A stretch of DNA of 64,000 nt from Pigmentiphaga sp. (lineage in GTDB: Bacteria > Pseudomonadota > Gammaproteobacteria > Burkholderiales > Burkholderiaceae_B), in the NCBI GenBank assembly GCA_023228945.1, contig JALOAI010000005.1:130914-194913 (forward strand). Direction: 5' to 3'. Of this stretch, positions 18,811 to 24,724 are shown piece by piece. The notes under the pieces were generated by a model. The model saw only the letters and a list, made by a program, of their open reading frames with translations, made no database searches and was not told where the DNA came from. The first letter of the stretch is position 1, and every line of letters starts with the position of its first letter. Made by a program: the position numbers and the translations under genes.

Positions 18811-20418
18811 TCAGCGACCGATCACGATGCTCTGTGCCTGGCGATCCCAAACACGGGAGAGATTGGATTCCGCCGCAGCGCGCAGTTTGTATTTTTCGAC
18901 CTTCTCGGTCAGGGTGCGTGGAAGGGCATCCAGAAACTGCACATAGCGGGGCACCATGAAATACGCCATCTGCCGTGCCGCCCAGCGTACCAGGTCCTCC
19001 TCGTTTAAATCGCTGCCTGCGCGTCGCACCACGCTGACCATGACTTCGTCTTCGCTGAGTTCCGATCGCACGGCAAACGCGGCCACCTCATGCACTTGCG
19101 GGTGCATCGCGATGATTTGCTCGACTTCAAAGGAGGAGATGTTCTCGCCACGCCGGCGTATCGCATCCTTCTTGCGATCCTTGAAATGCAGGTAGCCGTC
19201 GGCATCCAGGAAACCGCGATCGCCCGTATGAAACCAGAGGTTGCGCCATGCCTCCACCGTTGCCTGCGGCATATCGAAATAGCCCTGCGACGTGGTCCAG
19301 GGTCGACGGTTGCGCACGCAGATCTCGCCCGTTTCGCCGCGAGGCAGTTCAAAGTCGTTCTCGTCCAGAATCGCCAGTTCGATGTCGGGCTGCGGACGCC
19401 CGGCGGTATCCCATTTGTCTTCCGGCTCGTTAGGTCCGAGAAAGGCGATGTAGGCGAAGTCGGTCAAAGCATAGGTGGTGCAGAGCCGCACGCCGAAGCG
19501 CCGCGCAAACTCCTTCCCGAAACTCGGGATGGGAACGACCATACAGTTACTGGCGGCATGGACACGATCATCCGGCTCGCGGGGACGGTTCCACAGAATG
19601 CTGGCCATCGCGCCGAGCAGATTGAATTGAGTCGCTCCGGTGCGCCGGATGTCTTCCCAGAAGCCACTGGCCGAGAATCGGTTCGCCAGCGCGATGCGGC
19701 AACCGGTAATCAACGCCACATACATGGAGCGCAAGGCGTTGCCATGGAACATCGGCAGACAGGTATACATCACTTCGTCGCGCGTGTAGCCGAAAGCCTG
19801 TGCCAAGGCCGCGGCTTGGGCAAAGCAACTGGAATGGGTCCACATGATCGCTTTTGAAGGGCCTGTCGTACCTGAGGTGAACATCAGGCAGGCCAGGTCC
19901 TTGAAGCCGACCTCGACGCCCGGGTCATCGGCGCTCGCGGACATGCATTCGGTATGCCGGACGGTGGCAAACGGCAGCCTAGTACTCTGCTCGCCCCTCG
20001 CGCCCACAACGATGCCGGACTTGAGGTCAGTACAAAGGCTTGCGACATCGGCAACCCGATCGAGATAAGTGCGCGAGGTGACAATCCAGCTTGCGCGTGC
20101 CTGGCGAAGAAAACGGCCGAGGAGCTCGCCTTTGGCAGCGGTGTTCAGGGGCACTGCGACCGCCCGGATCTTGCCAAGCGCCAGGAAGTACCACACGATG
20201 TCGGGCGAGTTGTCCAGGAGAATCGCGACATGGTCGCCCGGCGCCACTCCGGCGGCGAGGAGACCGTTGGCCAACTGGTTGGTGATCCGGTGCGCATCGG
20301 CAAAGGTGTAACGCTCTTCTTCGAACGTCAGGAACCCCCGCTCGCCGCAATCGGCGGCTCTTTGGCCAAGGACGGTGACGAAGTCATACTCGTACAGTTC
20401 GATGGAGCGCGGTTGCAT
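18811..20418 (-). CDS. AMP-forming acyl-CoA ligase
   Basis: The 535-residue ANL-superfamily enzyme activates a carboxylic acid to its CoA thioester with ATP. Visible motifs are the P-loop LMFTSGTTGPSKAIMWTH, the hinge region WFHTGDRGFLDADGYLHF, KDAIRRRGENISSFEVE, and the C-terminal lysine in LTEKVEKYKLR. The A5 motif reads TTYALTDFAYIAF, deviating from the common YGxTE, so substrate preference may be unusual. The open frame continues 38 codons upstream into the DUF35 gene, but MQPRSIELYEYDFV at 20418 is the natural start. It follows the DUF35 stop by 4 bases. Confidence 0.94.
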   Translation of the reverse strand: MQPRSIELYEYDFVTVLGQRAADCGERGFLTFEEERYTFADAHRITNQLANGLLAAGVAPGDHVAILLDNSPDIVWYFLALGKIRAVAVPLNTAAKGELLGRFLRQARASWIVTSRTYLDRVADVASLCTDLKSGIVVGARGEQSTRLPFATVRHTECMSASADDPGVEVGFKDLACLMFTSGTTGPSKAIMWTHSSCFAQAAALAQAFGYTRDEVMYTCLPMFHGNALRSMYVALITGCRIALANRFSASGFWEDIRRTGATQFNLLGAMASILWNRPREPDDRVHAASNCMVVPIPSFGKEFARRFGVRLCTTYALTDFAYIAFLGPNEPEDKWDTAGRPQPDIELAILDENDFELPRGETGEICVRNRRPWTTSQGYFDMPQATVEAWRNLWFHTGDRGFLDADGYLHFKDRKKDAIRRRGENISSFEVEQIIAMHPQVHEVAAFAVRSELSEDEVMVSVVRRAGSDLNEEDLVRWAARQMAYFMVPRYVQFLDALPRTLTEKVEKYKLRAAAESNLSRVWDRQAQSIVIGR

Positions 20419-20422
20419 GGTT

Positions 20423-20899
20423 CTAGGCGAGCAACTCAAAAGTGAAATCCGTAATACGCCCCTGCCGATCCGGCGCGAAAACCACCTTGACGCGGGTGCC
20501 TGGTGCCATCTTTTGCATGGCTGCCTGCACATCGCTCAGGTCGATGCCATCGACATAATTGGCAATAGCCGAGTCGACACCATCGATGCGAACAAACGCA
20601 ATTGCCATCGGGGCTTTGCGTTTGCCTTCCAAGCCACGCACGACCACGGTGGAGGCTTCGATGACTCCTTCGGCGCCGGTTTGTACCCATGAGTCGCACG
20701 GTTCGAACGTGCGCTCACAAAACGCGCGCGGCGGTAGGTAGGTCAGGCCGGACTTCGAGCAGTGCGTCGCCAGGAGCTTGCCTTCCTTCAATCCCTGCAT
20801 GAACTTCCCGGCGACTTGACCGAGGGCGTAGTCGTACCGCAGCGTGATTTCGTCTGTGACCACGGCATGGTTTTCATTGCGAGCGGCGATGTCAGTCAT
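20423..20899 (-). CDS. DUF35 OB-fold protein with degenerate zinc ribbon
   Basis: This 158-residue protein has the family layout of an N-terminal helix (YDYALGQVAGKFMQGLKEGK), a rubredoxin-like zinc ribbon with the LPPRAFC signature (about 42-70), and an OB fold (about 75-155). The usual CxxC-x10-CxxC ribbon is altered: C47-x2-S50-x10-C61, with another cysteine at C68. DUF35 domains bind acyl-CoA and are obligate partners of Ltp2-type thiolase-like aldolases. Here the gene is directly downstream of two thiolase-like genes, so it is probably their partner subunit. Confidence 0.9.
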   Translation of the reverse strand: MTDIAARNENHAVVTDEITLRYDYALGQVAGKFMQGLKEGKLLATHCSKSGLTYLPPRAFCERTFEPCDSWVQTGAEGVIEASTVVVRGLEGKRKAPMAIAFVRIDGVDSAIANYVDGIDLSDVQAAMQKMAPGTRVKVVFAPDRQGRITDFTFELLA

Positions 20900-20909
20900 T
20901 GGGATACTC

Positions 20910-22115
20910 CTAATGTCGAGGTGAACCGGCTCGCGGCGCCGAACCGAAGATGAGACTGCTCACGAACTGCCCTGCGCCGCCGCTTGAGGTGGCGAGAGCC
21001 GTTTGTACCCCTTTAACTTGAATCGGACCGGCTCGGTCCATGACCTGGGTCGCGGCATCGATGCACCGTACCAACCCCGTCACGGCAATGGGGTTCGTGC
21101 ACAGAGTGCCACCCGAGGGGTTGACGGCGAGGAGACCACCGTCGCATTCCCAGGCTCCCTCGCGCTCCAGGCGCATCGCGGTGCCGGGACTGCAGAATCC
21201 CGCTTGTTCAAGCTTGGTCGAGCAGTTGAAGCTATAGGGATCGTAAAGTTCGGCGACCTGGATTTCGCGCCGTGGATCGCGGATGCCGGCGCGCCGGTAG
21301 CTTTCATTGACGGCTCGGGCAACGAGCGTGTAGTCGACGAGATCCGTGTCGCCGGAGGGTGTCAGTCGATCTCCCATCCAGTAGGTATCCGTGACGGAGG
21401 CGATGCCATTGATGAAGGCGGGCCTGGTGCAAAAGCGTTTTGCCATATCGAGATTGCCAACGATCATGGCCGCACTGCCAGACGAGCGAGGGCAGATGTC
21501 ATAGAGCTTCAGGGGCCACGCAATCATTCTGGAGTTCAAGACCTCCTCGATCGTGACCTCGCCCTTCAAGTGGGCATGGGGATTCTTCAAGGCGTTGCGT
21601 CGGGCTCGTACTACCACGCGGGCCATGTCTTCTTCGGTCAGGCCGTGCCGTTTGAGGTAGGCGGTGGCGCGCAAGGCCATCAAGGAGTTGGTCGACAGCG
21701 GCATGTCGCGTTCATAGAACGGGTCGAAGATGAGATTCAGCACCTTCTGCGCATCGGGTGTTTCGGCGATGCGCTCGGCGCCTACGACCAACACCGAACG
21801 AGCCATTCCGCTGCGCACGAGCGTATAGGCGGCCTCGACGGCGGAACCGCCGGTCGCGCCGCCTGTGTGAACGCGGAAAATCGGCTTGCCGGCGGCAAAA
21901 ATGGAGTCGATTGCCCAGCGGTCGGCGTCGGCGACGCCCAAAAAGAACGTGGGAGCGAGCGAAAAGACGACCGCGTCGATGTCGTCGGGGCTCATGCCCG
22001 CGGCCCGATAGGCGCCAAGCGCCGCCACTTGTGCTTGTTCAATAAAAGTCAGGTCGTTGACATGTGTGCGGAAGTCGCTCTGCCAGCTACCGAGTACCGC
22101 TACGGTGTGCGCCAT
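20910..22115 (-). CDS. Thiolase-like protein lacking catalytic Cys (candidate retro-aldolase)
   Basis: The 401-residue protein has the lipid-transfer/SCP-x thiolase fold signature along its length. Where active thiolases have N-C-(S/A)-(T/S)-G, it reads VHTGGATGGSA (about 82-92), so the cysteine position is Gly86. The C-terminal GHPxGATG block is replaced by SGGTLCTNPIAVTGL, losing the histidine. Tyrosines remain in AELYDPYSFNC, the region where Ltp2-type aldolases use tyrosine for catalysis. With the DUF35 gene just downstream, it probably cleaves beta-hydroxyacyl-CoA by retro-aldol reaction rather than thiolysis. ATG 22115, one base after the upstream stop, was preferred over 22136. Confidence 0.88.
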   Translation of the reverse strand: MAHTVAVLGSWQSDFRTHVNDLTFIEQAQVAALGAYRAAGMSPDDIDAVVFSLAPTFFLGVADADRWAIDSIFAAGKPIFRVHTGGATGGSAVEAAYTLVRSGMARSVLVVGAERIAETPDAQKVLNLIFDPFYERDMPLSTNSLMALRATAYLKRHGLTEEDMARVVVRARRNALKNPHAHLKGEVTIEEVLNSRMIAWPLKLYDICPRSSGSAAMIVGNLDMAKRFCTRPAFINGIASVTDTYWMGDRLTPSGDTDLVDYTLVARAVNESYRRAGIRDPRREIQVAELYDPYSFNCSTKLEQAGFCSPGTAMRLEREGAWECDGGLLAVNPSGGTLCTNPIAVTGLVRCIDAATQVMDRAGPIQVKGVQTALATSSGGAGQFVSSLIFGSAPRAGSPRH

Positions 22116-22116
22116 C

Positions 22117-23226
22117 TCAGAGGCCCCCCCGATCAAACATCACGACAACATTGCCTTGCTGGGCAAAGCCATGGCAGCTATGCGCGGCGGCGGCACGCAC
22201 CACTGGGCGCTGTACGGCTCCGGCTTGTCCGGCAACCTGCAGAACGGCTTCAGCGGCGTTGATCAGGCCGCTACAGAACTCCGGATTCTGAGCAAAGACA
22301 CCGCCTGAGGGCGAGACCACGTTCTCGTCGGAGATACCGAAGACGCGAACCCAGGCGGCTTCGTGCCAGCCGGTGGGCGATTCCAGTTCGATCACATCGA
22401 AATCGGCTGCCGAGGTCCGGTCGCTCATGGCTAAAGCTTTGTTCCAGGCCGTCCGGGCCGAGTTGAAGTCACCCAGTCGCCTGGCTCCCAAGGCATAGCT
22501 ATCGCTTGCCCAGCCTGCTCCCGCCATTCGTGCCAGCGGCCGGCAACCCCGATTTGCATTCAAAAAGCGACCCGAAGCCAGGATGAGCGCCACGGCGCCG
22601 TCGGTTCTGGCCGCGCTCTGGCCTTGCCGCAAGGGCGCTGCTTCGTATGGGGCGTCTTGGAGGTCGCCCAGCGGAGGCACGGCGCGGCGCAGGCCACGCG
22701 GGTTGCTTCGGGCTCGCTCATAAGCGGCAAGCACACGCCGGTTGACCTCGTTTTCGTCCACACCGTGCTGCATGACCGCCTGTGCGAGCAAGCCATTGGC
22801 CACACGGGTGCCCATGCCGAGCGGCCGATAATAGAAAGGATCGGCTCGCAGATTCATCACTGTTTCACTGTCGATCTTTGAGCCCTTGCACCAACTGCCA
22901 ACCAGCCCCAGATCGAATTCGCCCGTGCGGATTCTGGCAAAACCCATGCACAAAGCGTTGGCGCCGGAGTCCGTTACCCGGATCTCATCCTTTAGGTAAC
23001 CACCAGCGGGAGCCGACAAAAGCATATTCGTGATCGGTCGGCCATCGAGTTCATCGCTAGCGCCCAAAACCACGTTGTCCAGCTGCGCCCGGCTCACGCC
23101 GGCGTGATCGAGCGCGCGGCGACATGTCTGGTAGACCATTTCCTCCAGACGCAGGCCGTCTTCGCGCAGAGTGGCGGGGTGCAATCCCAGGCCTATCACG
23201 TAAACGTCATTCGCTTTGTGTGTCAT
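22117..23226 (-). CDS. Second thiolase-like protein lacking catalytic Cys
   Basis: This 369-residue thiolase-fold protein is also without the nucleophile: the motif region reads RVTDSGANALCMGFARI, with Gly88 at the cysteine position and a displaced cysteine at 93. The C-terminal block is SPSGGVFAQNPEFCSGL, again without the GHP histidine. It is not a close copy of its neighbour, so the two may form a heteromer or act on different substrates. It overlaps the thioesterase stop by ATGA and ends one base before the next start, so expression is tightly coupled. No thiolase activity should be expected from it. Confidence 0.85.
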   Translation of the reverse strand: MTHKANDVYVIGLGLHPATLREDGLRLEEMVYQTCRRALDHAGVSRAQLDNVVLGASDELDGRPITNMLLSAPAGGYLKDEIRVTDSGANALCMGFARIRTGEFDLGLVGSWCKGSKIDSETVMNLRADPFYYRPLGMGTRVANGLLAQAVMQHGVDENEVNRRVLAAYERARSNPRGLRRAVPPLGDLQDAPYEAAPLRQGQSAARTDGAVALILASGRFLNANRGCRPLARMAGAGWASDSYALGARRLGDFNSARTAWNKALAMSDRTSAADFDVIELESPTGWHEAAWVRVFGISDENVVSPSGGVFAQNPEFCSGLINAAEAVLQVAGQAGAVQRPVVRAAAAHSCHGFAQQGNVVVMFDRGGL

Positions 23227-23666
23227 GGATTCACATACCGGAAAGTGCCTTGGCCAGTGGCTGCCACTGAGCCGTCGGGTGCGGTCACTGTTATCGTGGA
23301 CGTAAAGAGCTGCCGGCCGCCACCGATCTTGACCGCGGAGGCTCTGATGGAGCCTGCTTTTACGGGCGCCAAAAAGGTAATGGTGAAGGTCACCGTAACC
23401 GCCAGCCGGGGTGGGGTGGGTTCGGGCTCCCAGCAGCCCGAGAGGGTAGCGGCCATGTCCAAGGCCGCGGCGACAACCGATCCCGCCATGGCGCCGGCGA
23501 AATTCGTGAGCTGTTCAACGACCGGGATCTCGACCACGCATCGATCACGCTCCCATTCGAGAATTCGAACATCGAGCAGATCCCGGAACGGCGAGGCAAC
23601 GGCGCGCCGATCGTGATTCGTCAGGCAGCGGCCGTCGGGCAGGCTTGCAGGAACCAGGGCTGCCAT
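23223..23666 (-). CDS. PaaI-type hotdog-fold thioesterase
   Basis: The 147-residue protein has the hotdog core: FAGAMAGSVVAAALDMAATL is the central helix, where the aspartate is a typical PaaI acidic residue. The strand LAVTVTFTITFLAPVKAGSI and the terminal GTFRYVNP follow. It probably hydrolyses a CoA ester, perhaps releasing trapped CoA when an intermediate accumulates. ATG 23666 starts 4 bases after the crotonase stop; the frame also allows 23699, overlapping that gene by 29 bases, without a ribosome binding site. Its stop overlaps the next start as ATGA. Confidence 0.82.
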   Translation of the reverse strand: MAALVPASLPDGRCLTNHDRRAVASPFRDLLDVRILEWERDRCVVEIPVVEQLTNFAGAMAGSVVAAALDMAATLSGCWEPEPTPPRLAVTVTFTITFLAPVKAGSIRASAVKIGGGRQLFTSTITVTAPDGSVAATGQGTFRYVNP

Positions 23667-23670
23667 CGCT

Positions 23671-24465
23671 TCAGCCGCCCTTGTTCTGTCGCTGCTCATC
23701 GAAGAACTGCGACATCAAGCCCCGAATCGTCGGGTTGCCGCCACATAAGGCATAACCCCACATGGCTTCGACCCGCAACTGATCGTGCAGCGTCCGGCCA
23801 ATGAGTTCAAGAATGGTCTCTTTGGCCGATTCGACTGCCGCGCGATCGCAATTCAGAATGTTCTGGACGACCTGCTCTGTCTTGGCCCGAAGCGCTTCGG
23901 GGGGCACGACATAATTCACCATGTTCGCGTTGAACGCGTGTTGCGCGGAGATTTCCGCGCCTGTCATCAAGAACTCCATCGTGAAGCCAACACCGCAGGT
24001 ATTGATGAGGCGTGACAGCCCGCCATCGGCGTGATGCATGCCTTTGCGGACTTGAAATTCGCCGAATCGGGCCCGGCTGGAAGCCACCCTGATGTCGCAC
24101 GCCATGATCATTTCGATGCCATGGCCCACGCACCAGCCATCGATCTCCGCAATGATGGGTTTGTAGATGCGGGACAGGGGGCCGCGCGTGATACCTGAAA
24201 GACCATCTTCGATGCGCTCACGCCCTACCATGGGGCCGATGTCCTGCCACATGGGGGCATGGGTTTTGAGGTCGGCGCCTCCCGTGAAATGCCCTCCGGC
24301 CCCGGACAAAACGGCAACGCGCAACTGGCGATCATCCCGGAAGTCGGCCCAGATCTCGCACAGCCTTTCATGCATGTCGTGATCGACCGCGTTACGGACT
24401 TCCGGGCGATTCAAGGTAATCCAGGCAACCTCATCCTTTTTCTCGTAGAGAATCTTGTCAGCCAT
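23671..24465 (-). CDS. Enoyl-CoA hydratase/isomerase family protein (crotonase)
   Basis: The 264-residue crotonase has ITLNRPEVRNAVDHDMHERL, the oxyanion-hole segments HFTGGADLKTH and GWCVGHGIEMIMACDIRVAS, and the expected trimerisation C-terminus. The glutamate in GHGIEM corresponds to the first catalytic Glu of hydratases. The second is apparently replaced, since FGEFQVRKGMHH stands where FGxPE is usual. So it may be a hydratase of altered chemistry, an isomerase or a ring-opening enzyme. It is the first gene of the - arm, with the palindromic operator 38 bases upstream of its ATG. Confidence 0.9.
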   Translation of the reverse strand: MADKILYEKKDEVAWITLNRPEVRNAVDHDMHERLCEIWADFRDDRQLRVAVLSGAGGHFTGGADLKTHAPMWQDIGPMVGRERIEDGLSGITRGPLSRIYKPIIAEIDGWCVGHGIEMIMACDIRVASSRARFGEFQVRKGMHHADGGLSRLINTCGVGFTMEFLMTGAEISAQHAFNANMVNYVVPPEALRAKTEQVVQNILNCDRAAVESAKETILELIGRTLHDQLRVEAMWGYALCGGNPTIRGLMSQFFDEQRQNKGG

Positions 24466-24502
24466 GGCAGCTCCGTTTTCAAGTTTTGGTCAGTCTATCA
24501 TG

Positions 24503-24522
24503 TTTACCGATCGATCGCTAAA
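24503..24522. promoter_or_regulatory. TetR-type operator, right copy
   Basis: TTTACCGATCGATCGCTAAA is the exact reverse complement of the palindrome at 12912-12931, and identity extends a few bases on one side. It lies in the promoter region of the - strand arm, 38 bases before the crotonase start. Confidence 0.75.
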
Positions 24523-24625
24523 GTTGCAAGGGAAAAAAATACCCGGCCAGGGAGCGCGCCGGGTACTGTTGTCAATATCAATGAACGGGGGCGAGTGTAG
24601 CGGCTCACCCGCTTCGGCTCGCCAT

Positions 24626-24724
24626 CCTTCAGGACGGGGTCAAGCGAGGCAGTTGTTCTCTGGAGCCGAAGGTTCCCCCGAAGGGTGGCGGAGAAGCTCC
24701 AGCCGGGAAGCCGGAGTTCTTCAC
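24626..24724. repeat. Composite intergenic repeat, copy 2 (module C only)
   Basis: About 100 bases closely match module C of the copy at 8221-8319. The small hairpin is kept through a G-T wobble (GGAGCC-GAA-GGTTCC). The element ends inside the M16 peptidase gene: the peptidase stop codon (24721-24723) is formed by its last bases. Confidence 0.85.

Noticed and set aside
20910..23226. Ordinary beta-ketothiolase function for the two thiolase-like genes
   Set aside because: Both lack the nucleophilic cysteine and the GHP histidine, so thiolysis is not expected.
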